A stretch of 64,000 bases of DNA from Nemopilema nomurai (taxonomy: Eukaryota; Cnidaria; Scyphozoa; Rhizostomeae; Rhizostomatidae). The stretch lies in contig ML133488.1 of the NCBI GenBank assembly GCA_003864495.1, positions 849,818-913,817 on the forward strand, in the 5' to 3' direction. The position numbers and the translations under genes are program-made. Of the stretch, positions 26,801-40,097 are shown in pieces; within the stretch, counting starts at the first letter, position 1; each line of letters opens with the position of its first letter. The notes under the pieces were generated by a model, which worked only from the letters and a program-made list of their open reading frames with translations, did not search any database and was not told the DNA's origin.

Positions 26801-29800
26801 AGTACCTCTTCTGGCCTTGCCATCGTAGAAATCATAATAAACCTGACCTGGAAGAAAGGAAAGTTGACATTAGCATATGCACATGTATGAAGTCTGTGCT
26901 ATGATTTTCTGTCATACGTTTTCACGTAGAGCGATAAATACTATACAAAATGTATAAATATATACTTTCTGAAGCTTTGTTTATATTTGCAAATATTTCA
27001 AAATGGATGTCTCGAATTCCCATAGAGCAGAAGATACAAACGTTTCCTGTCACCATACGCTATTTTTTACTTTGCAAGGGCCTAGAATCACATGAAGCTA
27101 TAAAAGAAACAGTTTAATTTTAATCAGTTATTGAGGTGCAATGACTTTTAAACTTCATTTGTTGCAATGTGCAATTAAATCTAATACAGCAAGTAAAAAG
27201 TAAAATAAAAAGTAAATGAATTCATAAAAACAATACAAGAATAACAAAGAGACGATTTCAAGTACCGTAGATAGAATCTCTAAGTATATTTGCCGTCTAG
27301 GTGGTATACTCAGTGAAGATGGCGATCCAAGGATTTGAGATGGTGTGGAAAAGGGACTCTCCCGGTAGAGATCCGAGGCCAAAGCACTCCAGTATTCCAA
27401 GCATATTTTGAAAATTTCTGTATCTTCAACCTCAGATATTAGTACCAGATACTGGAGACCCTAAAATAAAACAATTCCTGAATTTCTAGCGCATCTTATT
27501 TAGAAATGCCCAATCAAGTGACAATTGGGTTAAAAAAACCTATGGAAAGGTAGACATTGCAAATGTTGGGTGAATGTTGGTGGCAAGAGCCAAGTATTGA
27601 CAATGTTCAGAAGCAACTAAGATCTAGAATTATATGTAAAGCACTGTGCATCTGACAGTTACGCAAAAGAACATACCTCGAGAAGTGCTGTCTTCAAATC
27701 CATCTAGAATAAACAACCAAAAATATTGTAGGTCAGGAAATATTAATCCTTAAACTTAAAAGGACAGTAACTTAAGTTACACAACATCTATAGACAATGG
27801 CACTTCCCAAAGTTACAGCAAAAACAACTTAATCTCAATATCACCTAATTTTAAACAACTAGATCAGATATCTTATGCAACTTTGTCATTGCCTGAAACT
27901 GATGAAGTGTCATTCCGGCAACCCTAAATTGACTAATGCACCATACCAAAATGAAGTGACACTTTGCTGTCACCTTTAACAAAAGCAAGGGGTATCTTTA
28001 CGCCATTTAAGGCCATATACCTCAAAGCTAAAGCTAGGTTCCATGCTTTCTATGATATACCGGCCTGCAGTCTTAGGGGTAAGCCCTACCTGCAATATAA
28101 GGCCTAGCATGTAAAGGGTTCCTTTGCAACAATGCCAAATGAAGTACTGATAGCCAAAAAGGGCAAATATGATTCAGTATCCCGGTTATGTCAGGGTCAC
28201 ATTGTTTCTCAGAATTTGGGGATGCATTGCAGTTTTTAAAGCAATTTGATGATGCTACCTGGGGTATGGTTTTCCATATATTCATTAAATATGAAAAGGT
28301 TACTCTGCTTGATACAAAGGATACATTCAGAGCTTCCTTTTAAGGCGACTTGAAATATGATGTTAGCATGTACATTGATACCAGCTCAATAACAATCTCT
28401 CTACTTCTGCCTTCATGGCTGTTTTGTCTATTAAGACAATGCTCCTATGAAAACCACTCACTAAAAATCTGACAAACAAACCTTTTTCTCTAACAAATGA
28501 CCATGTTCTTTTAAAAATGTACTTAAAAACATAGCCAAATTCTGTATGAATTTCTGTTCATCATCTGTTCCATTAACATAGACTTCTTTGAGATTGGTTT
28601 CTAGTGGAAGCATCTAAGTGACAAAACCAAGAGATAAAATATCATGAAAATATCAATTTTCAAGCAACATCCTGTCAACAGGTCAGATTTGAATGAAAAC
28701 AAATTTCTTCCTTCCTAAGTCAAAACTTATTTTTAAACGGTGCTGATTTCTAAGAAACTAGATCAATATTGTAGGTATTTAAATTACTTAGAAACTTGAT
28801 ATAGATTATCATCAGTGAAAAACAAAATATCTTAATCAAATGTTCCTTTGACAAAATTCTAAAAATGATCCTAAGTAACCATACTATATACCTGTTTAAG
28901 TTGTGCCATAGTCAAAGAATAAAGTAAAACGAATTGCTCATCATATTGAATATTTGATATGCTTCCTGAAAACAACATGAAATCTCTCAATCAAGTACAT
29001 ATGCATTAGGAAATTGCATACACAAAAAACAAACCCATGATATATAATCTATAAACTATAATCATTACGAAAATTGCAATTAGCTTTTATTTATATATAT
29101 GAATGGAGACCCTAAAAAGCATTTTACAAACAATCCAGTCTAGTTATACAGGCTACATATACAATAACAGTAGAAATTGGCCTATCTAGCAAGTGAATGG
29201 AAGATAAAACACCATACCAATCTCTGTTAGACACTTCAGCGTAACATTCCTGAACATTGGGACATTCAAAAACTGAAACCAAAAAACAGGAAAAAATTAT
29301 AGAAAAGAAACTTGGAAGAATGCTTTCCAAAAGCTAAAGTCAAAAACTCATTCCATAAAATGTTTAGACGATGAGATATAAACTCAAAGAAAACAATTTT
29401 GTTAGACGTTTTGCTTTCCTTTCATCAGTATATATTTATATGTATATATATATGTATATTTATTTATATATTATATCAATTATTATATTGCTGTCTAGAG
29501 TGCTCAACTTATCAGAGCGATTGGTTAGACTAAAATAAACAAACTTTTGTGACACAACTCTGAGTTTCATGTGAAAAAGAATGTGATAATTTGAGAAAAA
29601 TAAACTTCCTGTACTATAAAATGTCAATATATGTATATAATGGATTAATTAGCTCAACATTTGAAAACTAAACTATATACATATATACAAACCTTGTATA
29701 TTAATGTGCTTATGAGCTTGGTTTCAAAGACATAGCCCAGTGGAATCCAATTCAAAAACTTCAACAATGTCTGGAAGTGGGCAATAAATAAACATATACA

Positions 29801-32800
29801 GCTAAATCCTATTAATAGCCACAACATAAATTGCTGGTTTAACCCCACAAAACTTGAAATTGTTGCACTTTTTACTCTTTGTTTGTGCCAATGAGCGTCT
29901 CAACTAAAAGATATGACTGCATGTCCATTTGAACCATACACTTCAAACTTTTCTTAGTCTCATTTAAGGCCAGAAGCAAATTTGTTTACAAATAAAAAAT
30001 CATTCAGTTTAAAAACTGGTGCCAAAGTTAAAGAGAAAAGGAAATTTAGCCTATTTTGGTTTTTCATGTCAAATGGTTCTCTAACATTTATTAATTCATC
30101 TCCTCAAACAAAAGTTTAAGTCAACAATGAAGAGAGGGAAATTAATAAAGCACAGAGACTTGGCTTGCATTAAAGATTAATGTATTTTCTACAAAATGTG
30201 GACTAAATAAAAATTGAATTTTCATTTAATCTTGACCATAGGATAGCACCTAAAGTTCATCGAAAAAAATTAAACTTTAAAAATGATCTACCTGTAGTGT
30301 TGACTCCACCAATGCAACATTCATAGAATTGTCCTGTTGTTGGAAGAATAAATATGGTTTAAGATTTTTTCAACAAAATCCTATAATAGGAAACCCATAA
30401 CAGTTAGAATAATGAGACATACTTCAGAAAGAATCAGACATAAACCATGAATGCAAGAAACAAAACAACTTAAGAAACAAAATAGACCAAGTGTTTATGT
30501 TTTACTCACCATCACAAACTGACAAAGTGTGAATATCAGCGAAAATTCTTGACACATGCTGAAAACAAGCACCAAGACATAAAAAAGATAATTTGATAAA
30601 AATATAGATCAAAACAAGTGATGAGCCTAGCTCATTTAGCTAAAACCCTGCTCTAAAATCCAACAAATTGCCATCTATTCAAACCAACACAAATAGTTGT
30701 TTTTGTCTGCAAAATGATATGGAGAGAATGAAGTAAACAGAATTCACAAAAATACCTGTCTTTTAAATGCTTGGCTTTGTTTTGAGTGATCTGTCCACTT
30801 GAAAAGTCAAAGACCTCTTCACTAGAAAAGTATATTTCAAAGTAAATGACTAAAAAACTTGCAGTTATTAACTAACATGTTTATACATACAGAACAGATT
30901 TATATTTTTGAAGCCACATGATACACCAGGAACTTAAACCAGAAATTATAGCACTTACCTAAGCAAACGTAAAACTCCCATGTTGTTTTGGCACAATGAC
31001 TCATTGGTCCGACTTGCACCCACAATATCACTTATGAAAGTTGGCCAATTTTTTGGCCACTCTAGTTTCACAATCTATGAAAAAGAATGTGATAATCTGA
31101 GTAAAATAAACTTCCAGTACTATAAAATGTCAGGAAACATTGGTATTGAAGAAGGAAAAGAGAGCAATTAGTGGTTTGTGAAAAAGCAACAATAAACACA
31201 AGATGTGACAGTTAAGGAACAAGAGAAAAATGGAAACACATACATTGGTGGCAGATATATAAAAATAAACAAGAAATCAAGAAAGAAAAATGATCAAGGG
31301 GTTGATATGTAGGTTAAAAAGTAGGTACAAATAACTGAAGGATGAAAGCCAGGCAGACCGCTGCATATGCATTATGGTATGATGAATTATCACAGCATCA
31401 AAGGAATAAGAAAAGCTAGAGGCAGGGAAATGAGAAGGAGTTATTGGTCATAGTTTGCCTGGATCGTGAAACTTTAGTATTCTGTCAAGAATGTGGAACT
31501 GGCATAAAAGGAAAAGAACAAGAACTCTAAATAGTGGCAAGTATTGTACACACCTGAACAAGGATGACATTCAGCTTGCTTAAGTAAATCTTTTCACTCT
31601 GTAATAACAAAAGGATCAATTATAAGAAAGTGAGAAAAAAAATTAAGGGAAAACAATTTTTTCACAATTTTACTCTAAGAAATAGTTTGGAGGAGTACAA
31701 TAGAAAATTAGTTTTTGGCTCTCTAGAGGAGAGTTAGGTCTTAACCTTTTAAAGATGGCAAATATTTTTGGGAACCAATTGCATTTGATTACCTCAAGGA
31801 ATAGAAGTTGGTGCACACATTGTGACATGATGTCAGATGACACATTTAAAGAATGACGCATCTTAACCTTGCATGAAAATCTGAAATGTGCAATGAAATG
31901 TTCAAAAGAAATTTTAAGGGCCATCAAGGAATTTTTGTCATTGGGCAACAAGTTGGCCTAACTAAAACTCAGGCAAAGTTGACTAAATAGCTTGTGAAAA
32001 ATGATTGATTAAAAAAACTCTTTATAGCATAAAACAAAACTGCAATCATGTTACTCACTTCAAGAGTTGATGCATCAGAAGACAGTTTAATCACAAGGCC
32101 AACAACATACTTTTTTATTCCTAAAAAACAATATATAACATATAATCACATTTCATACTGAAGACAGGTGCCAATAATTCAAGGTTACACAATTAAATCA
32201 AGTAAATTGCATAAGATTTCATGGCTTTCCATATCAAGTATATACTTATACTTGCAATATTAACGATCAATCAAATGATGATATGACATATAGTCAGCAT
32301 AAATCTAAACATGCAGATATTCAATCTTTGCACCAAATTGGTTCAAGGCATAGTGTTTGAAGAGTAGAAATTGTGGTTAGCCTGCAAGTGGGAAAAATTA
32401 CCTTCTCTTTGCTCAATTGGAAGAACCTTCCATCTTGTCTTGATCACACTCTCAAGTATTTGCAATGCATAGAACTGAAAAACAGCAACAATCTTGTCTA
32501 CTGACATAACACATAGTGAGTAAAAAAGTATAGGTTGACAAATAGTTGTGATGGCAATTCCTTCTACCTATTTAGTAAGATGATTAAGCCTTGTATAGTG
32601 GCCACTATGATAAATATCAGGTATAATCATAGATATAATCATACCCAACAAAAAGCAAATTATTTATTAATCAAAAATTTTCTGTGGAAAGAATAAATAT
32701 ATTTTGATTTTGGTGGTTATATCAAGTTAATTGAGATTTATGCACTTAGGAGTAAATGAGATGTAAGAGATGTAAAATAAAGGTCTTAATTAAATCATGA

Positions 32801-34374
32801 CTATTTCTCTCCTGAGTTTTCACTGAATGCAAAGTCAGCAATTTTACAGATAAACAGGGAATACTAAAAACAAATTATCTGCTTTACCTTTGTCTTTTGG
32901 TTGCTGGAATACTCAAGGATTGAATCTACTCTTGTCCATGATTCTGGGTGATCTTTCAGCTCTTGCAAAACCTTCTTTGCCACTTGATGCTATCAAAACA
33001 TTTATACATGGTTAATAATTTGGCTAACATTTAATGTCATGCAGATGGAGCTTTTTTGGGTGAATGAGAGGAAAGGCATTTTTGATGAGATTACCAGAAT
33101 GAAGTGCCTGTTAGCCATGTGCAATTAAATACACTAGGAGTTACTAAAGTTTGCTTTATATTTATCATTTGATTCACATGGTTTGAGTATTAGTGACATA
33201 AAACCAACTCATTACACTGAGAAAAAAATAGGCATCAAAATGAAAAATAGGGTCATATTAAGAGTAAATATGAATGGTGTGATTTTCAACAACAAAAAAT
33301 GAAAAAACAATTTTACAAGCAAATGGGACCCAATCAAGAAAAAGAACTTCCAGTCTAGCTAGATTATAATGAAGTTTTGCTAGAGAAAAAAGAAGGATGC
33401 ATACGTAGACATTAACAGGGATCGCGTTTTATGAGGCTGTAACTTTGTATAGAAAGATTTCAGGACTCGGGGCACGAGAGCCTCACAAACTAAAAGGCAT
33501 AAATGTAGCTTTTTGATTTTCACTCGGCAAGTTGTCAACCTGTTCGAAGTAGCGTTATTCTTAGAGCCTAACATTTAATCTCCCCAAAGTGACTCTGGTT
33601 TGTAATAGAGTTACAAAAATAAACAGTCCACAAATTATTACTTTCTGCGTCAACATAAACACTTTCACTTTCCTTTCTGGGCACGGCGACGACTTGCGTG
33701 CCCTGCTCTTGGCAGCCAGTGCATATTTAATCTCGCAGAGGCGTTTATTCTAAAAATATACACAAACCCGACGTTTGAACAAAAGCTGTGCACTGACTGG
33801 GGCGTTAACAAAGAATCTCTGGCAGTAGAAGACAAAATGCTGTCCTTTGCGATATATGTTTCCAAATTTTTCAGATTAGTTTATAATTACTTCTTCTAGT
33901 TCCCATAGGCAATTGTAAACCAGTATTTTAAGAATGGTAAAATATTATAATGTGCGCGTAGTGATATTAAAAGAAAACGCATTAAAGACGATCTGCCACA
34001 TCGCAGTTATACCAAGTAGTATATAATAAAGATTAGGTTTTTCAATTAAGACTAGGTTGAAAGATCTGATTATCTTGGGATGAAAAGTTAAATTGTTACG
34101 TCAAAACTTTCTACCAGCACGTGTACCCAACCTTATACAATTATGTCAAGATTTGTTTAATTGTAGAGGAAATCTTCTTTTCTCGGAAATATAGACTAAT
34201 ATGGAAGATTACGACGACTTTGAGTCTAAACAACGCAATACTTATTACCTGCAGACCTTCCCCTGCGTATAGGGAGGTAATAACTTTGTCCAGAAGGTCC
34301 ACATCAAGTTTTTCTTTAAAATTTAGAAGCTTGGCTGCTTGGCATTCCAATCCGTTTACAGCAGCGATATTCAT
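17825..34374 (-). CDS. XPO1: Exportin-1 (CRM1), nuclear export receptor
   Basis: XPO1 binds leucine-rich nuclear export signals with RanGTP and carries cargo through nuclear pores. The gene reads on the minus strand from ATG 34374-34372 to TGA 17827-17825 in 36 coding exons: 34374-34249, 32989-32888, 32474-32402, 32120-32059, 31598-31554, 31074-30959, 30821-30756, 30558-30510, 30333-30292, 29770-29693, 29272-29218, 28965-28892, 28613-28482, 27703-27677, 27460-27266, 26847-26806, 26474-26378, 26028-25925, 25555-25478, 25260-25160, 24786-24731, 24601-24522, 24193-24110, 23633-23586, 23225-23139, 22583-22400, 22035-21929, 21171-21049, 20554-20483, 20157-20082, 19904-19812, 19588-19457, 19163-19048, 18714-18656, 18380-18284, 17971-17825. 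Phases join throughout, giving 1074 residues (human about 1071). CRM1 signatures include [52 protein letters not shown] and [20 protein letters not shown]. The cysteine in [10 protein letters not shown] (residue 527, codon 25245-25243) corresponds to the leptomycin-reactive Cys528 of human CRM1. The first 12 or so residues are divergent. Confidence 0.97.
22635..22749. repeat. 23-bp minisatellite, 5 copies, in an XPO1 intron
   Basis: Five tandem copies of a 23-bp unit (cgaggcccgagaaaaacgca plus three bases) start at 22635, 22658, 22681, 22704 and 22727. The first carries a C-to-T change and the others are nearly identical. It lies in the XPO1 intron between exons 23225-23139 and 22583-22400. 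It also creates a spurious minus-strand ORF with repeats of [13 protein letters not shown]. Confidence 0.95.
29434..29478. repeat. AT-rich low-complexity tract in an XPO1 intron
   Basis: Alternating TA/TG and TTTA runs form a simple low-complexity tract between XPO1 exons 29770-29693 and 29272-29218. No other feature is apparent. Confidence 0.8.
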
Positions 34375-34952
34375 ATTTTTAATTGAGCCTACCAATGATT
34401 TGCATGCAAAAAATATCAAATACTGATTTCGTTCTCCTTAAATTAAGTTCTTCGGAAATTAAACACCCTCGATATTTCTCCGTCCGCCATTTACAACTTT
34501 CAGAGTGGATTCGAATCCGGGTCTATCTTGGCGCTCGACTGCCCAGAACTGCTCACACTGGTCAAACCGGTCTGTGCTACCCACGTGACCAGCACATGAT
34601 CAAAAACAGTAATTTCCCCAGGAAAAACTTCAATCCTCGATTGAGTCTGCTTGAAGAAATACCGGTGACTCTTTTCGGGCCAAATTACAGGCATTTTTAT
34701 TAGAAATATCATTTCTAGCCACAGTTTTTGAGTTTCTTTTTAGAGCAAACTGTTCTACACAATCTGGAAGGGCCTAATGGCCCAAATGTTTGGGTTCGCG
34801 AGCTGTTCTGAGAAGGCAGAAAACTTATTGGTTTATTCGGCTTAGCTTCTGTTTACACGATTAAGATTCCAACAAAAGAATTTTGTTGATGTGGAAGTTT
34901 CATTGATATCTAGTTTGTGGTCTCAGTAGGAGGTACAAATAATAGATCGTTC

Positions 34953-35130
34953 CAGGGCCAGCGAAACCGGGGGGCCGGGGGTCGGGGGCCATAGCCCCCC
35001 CCCCCCCACTTTACCTAGAGTAAAGCAACTTTAAAATTTATATAGAAAGAAGTAGAAATAAGTGCAAAACCTTCACATTTTTGCCCCACAACCCCCTCAC
35101 CCCACCCTCTAATGTAAATCGCCGACCCTG
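34953..35130. mobile_element. probable MITE-like element with CAGGG ends
   Basis: The left end reads CAGGGCCAGCGA at 34953. The opposite strand from 35130 reads CAGGGTCGGCGA, so 10 of the first 12 bases match as inverted repeats. The interior contains the hairpin GGGGGC-CATA-GCCCCC followed by a long poly-C tract and has no ORF. No target-site duplication is evident (left flank gatcgttc, right flank ctgtaaaa). The layout resembles the element at 14150-14300: similar ends, G/C hairpin, then poly-C. Confidence 0.45.
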
Positions 35131-37094
35131 CTGTAAAACGGAAGGCGGCCAACAAATTAAATGCGGCGTAAATCCGTAATTATAATGTTCCTCTGTCTTC
35201 TGACGATATGAGGTCTTCCCTGGCACGAGTGAAACATGAGCGTAACCTTTCGCAAGCATTACCCCAGAGGTCTTCGCAGGGCCGCATTTACCACTAACGG
35301 GGCCCTGGGTTCAAAGTTGATCTTGACCCTTAAACAATGCATGCCTATATTGCTTTTTGCTTCTACAGGTCCATGGCTCGTGCTTAGCCTGACTGCCTAA
35401 GAGAATGAGCGAGTTTTTCTCCAGTTCATATTCCACCAAGGAACCGAAGGCCTGACGAATAGGTGACAACCCTCCCCCCTTAATGCTCTTGGTGCTACGA
35501 TGAGAAAACAAAATTTCTTTTCTTTTTCAGTAGCCGCAAGAATTGGGAAAGTATTGCATCCATCGGGAGCCCAAAGAAAATATATATAAAAATTAAAGTG
35601 TATTAGATTGATCTCGAAGGAAGACCCTTGTTACTTATGCTACTCTAAAGCTTCCAATTGTAGGGGGGTAAACTCCATTATTAACGCCACCCTAATTAAG
35701 TAGTAATTTCATGCAAAAAGTAATCCACCCACATTTTCCGGTTACAAATTTTGGAAAATCTAAGCATTCCAATTTTTTATGACCCTCGCCCCCCCGGGTT
35801 TTAGGGTTTTTCAAAAATAATGTCAACCCCTCCTTATTGGGTCCCATACAATTATAATCTTGAAATTGGATGCAATGTTATTTGTGCTTCTTTGCTTAGC
35901 AAAATACCCATCGTTTGTTGGCGTCAAAGTCAAAATCAACAATGCCTAATTTGAGTTCCTTCACGATCATTGCTAGTTTTATTCCAAAGCCAAACCCTTT
36001 ATCTTGCCGGAAACGAATGCCATACCTAGTTGTTCTTGTCAAGTAAAATACTTTATTTAAAACTTGACCCCCTCTCATCCACTTTTATGTCTAAACTTCT
36101 GTTACAAGAGTGATTTCTTGTGAAAGCCCTCAAAATAATTCTTACAATTCTGCTTGTGACTGGTCAAAATTTTCCACGTGAATTCTTTTTTGCCACATGT
36201 AACTACTTTTTGATGATGCCAGGTGACAAGGCCTTCCTTTCTCTTGACTTCAACAAACAGAAATGGGGCTTCAAAGCTACAAGGCCCATTAGAACCGGGG
36301 AGGGGGCTGTGGGGCTAGAGCCCCCCAATAAATGTCGAACTGTAGTATGTTGACGGCACTGGCTTCGATTTGGGCAAGTAGATGATGAAGCAATGAATAT
36401 GACCAGAGTTGACAATCCATCAAAAAGCATCCTAATAAACTGAACGAGAAAAGTTGTCCAGTTTTTCGCACTAAATTCTTCTCCACAGAATTACCCATAT
36501 TACACAGAATAATAGAATTTCCCACACCACTTTTGGCGGCGAATACCACTCTAAAGTAGGCCCTTGGTGGCGAAAGAACTCTAGATTAGGCCATGTTCCA
36601 AGCAAGATACCAACTGATAAAACAAACGTTTAAGGCGACAGTATTTATATATTTTACTGGTTCCTTGCTAGTGTGAATGATATGCAGGTTAAATTATATC
36701 ATATTAGTAGGTGGGAATAACATAAACTATGGAAGAAAACATGTCATGATGCTGAGAGAGAAAGACAGAAATTGAGTTTATAGGAGCGTGATGAATTGTG
36801 GTCTTAGTACAAAGTGCAGAGAGAGCTAGTGCGAATGAGATAGGCTGTTTATAGCCTTGTTTTGAAGTAACTCGTTTGTTTACTTTCCATTGTCACACCA
36901 TGTCATGCTGACACATCTTTTCTCGCTCTTCAGCCTAGACCGCTCTATCCCCATTACATCACCATTTCATCATCCTCTCGCATCCCTCGCCAGCAAATTT
37001 ATTTTTAGAATAATCAATATAAATATAATTTTAAAGTTCTGTCAGTCAGTCAGAAACAGAGTCAGAGCTACAGAACACAACAGGTAACGCGCCG

Positions 37095-37114
37095 TCTCTC
37101 TCTCTCTCTCTCGG
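37095..37114. repeat. (TC)10 dinucleotide microsatellite
   Basis: Ten uninterrupted TC units lie in the XPO1-MCM9 intergenic region. Confidence 0.95.
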
Positions 37115-40097
37115 CCTGGATCCGTGTTCTCCGCTCGTTAAATGAGACAACTATGGCTTGAATAGTCCATAGAGGTTGAACAATGTGCTGAGAATTTGCT
37201 GACGGAAGATGTTGGAGAATGATGTAATGGATGTAGAAAAATCTAGGCTGTAGAGAAAGGAAAAAATTGGGAATGTTGTTATGTAGCAATGAAAAGTTGA
37301 GGAAAATTTTGGAAATTAAAAGCGGTAGTAAATTTGGTAAAAAACTAATCAATATAAGTTTAGGTCATTCAAGTCGCATATAATATGGTGTGTCCAAAAT
37401 AATGAAGGGTGTGGGGGTGATAGTGTTTGTTTAATCATTTTAAAAAACGCGAAAAGGCCTGGTAATTAATACGCAGGCTGGGTTGTTTCACGGAATGATC
37501 TTCACGAAAACGAGGCTGCAAAGCAAACAGCTGTGTTACAGGATTGTTATTGGCTCTAAATATATGAGCAGATAATTAATATGCCACACGAAGCTTTAAC
37601 AAATAACATCTCCACATTGTCATCATATGTTATGTTTTATCAAACAATAAACGAATCAGTTGGCCCACCTTTGGTTTGATCTTTTACTAGACTCAGCCTA
37701 GGTATCGAATCCAATTTTGGGCGGAAAGTTACTAAGCAACGTTATAAGTACTATGCATTTACGAGTTGTTGTATTGTCACGGCTAGTTTGCGTGGTTTTG
37801 ATACAGTGCCAAGACTTCTTTCTACCATCAGAACAAGCTCAAGAATTTGAAAAATTTCGACATGCCCAATTATTCTTCCTTGGTGAAAGTTGGAGGGCGT
37901 CTCTGAATACTAAAACATACTTTTAAGTCATTTTATTGTTAATTTCTGCACACGCGAAGAAATCGTGCTTTTCTATCTGATCAGTTGACCTATAAAAAGT
38001 CACTGTCTCTTCTTCTCATGTTGAGCATAATTCTATTGACAACGCTTATGGACTAACTGGGATACTCTTATTACGAATCTTGTCTCTTCAATTGTTTTTT
38101 GAGTTTGTCAATATTTTTCGATCCAGTCAAGCCAAACTGACAGTAAACTCCTGGAACTTGAGAACATTGTTTTGGGATCAAATTATAAACCTGCTTTCTG
38201 GTCTACTGCCTCTCTTATCGTCTTTCATGTCAGCTACATCAGTCAACCTGACATGAACATTGACTACGTGTTAAAGGCACAGTTGTGCTCTAAAACTGGA
38301 ACCGTCTAATGGAATATTTAAGCCAGTACAGAAACTTGAAGAGCCTGTTTAAAATGATAAAGAAATAAATGATTTTGAATTATTTTTTTGCACAAGCTAC
38401 AAATTGGTTGGAACCTAAGTTATAGTTTTTAGTAAAACGAAATATCGAAGTTATAGTTAAAAAATTTAGGACGGTAACTATTAAATCATATTCGTTTATG
38501 TTCTGTGAAATGTTAAGGTGTTTCATGACCATTAAGTCTTAAGAATGTCAATATAAGCTTGATGTAAGTAAACAGATGTCAACAACAAAAATCAACAGAT
38601 GTCGACAAAAATGTAAAGAAATGGTATAAGCTACATATTTAGTAATAAAACAGGAAAAGATTTGCACAACATCCAGACAAGGAACGCTGAGCAATACAAT
38701 CTACCTAAAGTAAGAAAAAATTGGGGGAAGTAAGTGCCATCCTATCTGTTTGTTGATGACTGGAAAAAACTGGACACAAATGTCAAGTCGGCAGGAAACT
38801 TTAATAGATGTAAATAAAGGTTATGGACAATATGAGCTGATTTGAGACCTTTTTATGATGAACTATTCTTCTTTTTTACTTCTTGGAACTATGTAATTAA
38901 AATGCTTTGAGTGAATCAATGCAGTTAGTTATAATGAGGACCCTCATGAAAGCACTCTCGCGTGAATAAGGCCTTCCTCTACAAATATTTTTATCCTCAT
39001 TATTATTATTATTGTTATTACACTATTATGATTGTTATGATTAATTGGAAAATTACCCCCCACTTTTTCCAAGATGTGGTCTACCTAATTCTTCTAAAAA
39101 CGGATAAAAAATGTGACTCTTATCAACTGTGACTTCTCTTTGCATTACGTGACAGTGACTAATTACATGATTTCCTCATTCATTAACTACTAATTTGAAT
39201 TATTACAAAAATGGGCAATTCGGTATGTTTGAATGGGCGTGGTCCACGAAAAAATTTTCAGGGGCTACGCCCCCGAAGATCCTTTACCTTTTTTAAGCTG
39301 GCGCCGCCGCTGCTCTGCTGACTGCTTGAATGTATAATCATTACCTTTTGCTTGAAAAACTTAAGCCGAAAGGGATGAAAGGATCCTTTTGATTTATCAT
39401 TTGACGAAAGGATGTTCAAAGGATGATTCAGGTACCAAACTATGATTTGTACATAAGGCTGCATGATTTTAGGGTATGAAACAAATGGAACCCATTCTGA
39501 CAACAGTCTATTCATATCAATTGTGACTGGAAGTGCCTCCTTCCTTGTACCATTGTCCCAACCCTCACGAATATTTATTTTTGGTACGATGTGTTGTAAG
39601 TAAAAGAATTTACACAAGCTGTTGCACATTATTTGTTGTACAAGCTAAAAGATCGGCCAGTGGTGGATTGGGCCAAAGTTCTGAGCCATTCTGCCACTCT
39701 GCGTAACTAATTGTGCAAGCTGTTAGTCCTGGCGTTTGCAAACTCTAAGTGGCGTTGTACAAAAAAGGGTGCTAAGTTTATCTTTCCACTGTTCTTTCCT
39801 ATTTTGAGGAAAATATTTCCAATACTCTTTAATTGACCCACTTCTCCTATCTCTTCTCCTATGCTTTGCCCTATTTTTGTCAAAATCTTTTTTCTCACAA
39901 CCTTGTTCTCTAACATAACATTTCATGAATGTGGCCTCAAGTTGATGGCCGCTGCGCTTTCCATGCAGACCAAATCAGACACTGCGCCGGAGCAGTCTTT
40001 TGGCGGGCGAACTGACTTTTCCGTGCCCCTACCTCAAGTCGTTCGAAATTTATTTCGTGTTTACTTTCGCAAAATTTTTTGAGGATTGGACAGCATT

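Larger units (their letters stand above)
34375..40097. other. intergenic DNA between XPO1 and MCM9
   Basis: The 5' flanks of two divergent genes, XPO1 (-) and MCM9 (+), meet across 5.7 kb. The stretch contains a TIR-like element at 34953-35130, a second CAGGGCCGCATTTACC end at about 35277, GC hairpins at 36311-36324 and 39261-39273, a (TC)10 run at 37095-37114, and a possible first exon with a signal-peptide-like start at 37753. The ORFs at 39258-39629 and 39707-39926 (-) resemble no family I can name. No promoter motif could be assigned with confidence. Confidence 0.5.

Noticed and set aside
34505..34522. GGATTCGAATCC palindrome resembling a tRNA T-loop (B box)
   Set aside because: No A box, acceptor stem or cloverleaf can be built around it; it is a chance 12-bp palindrome upstream of XPO1.
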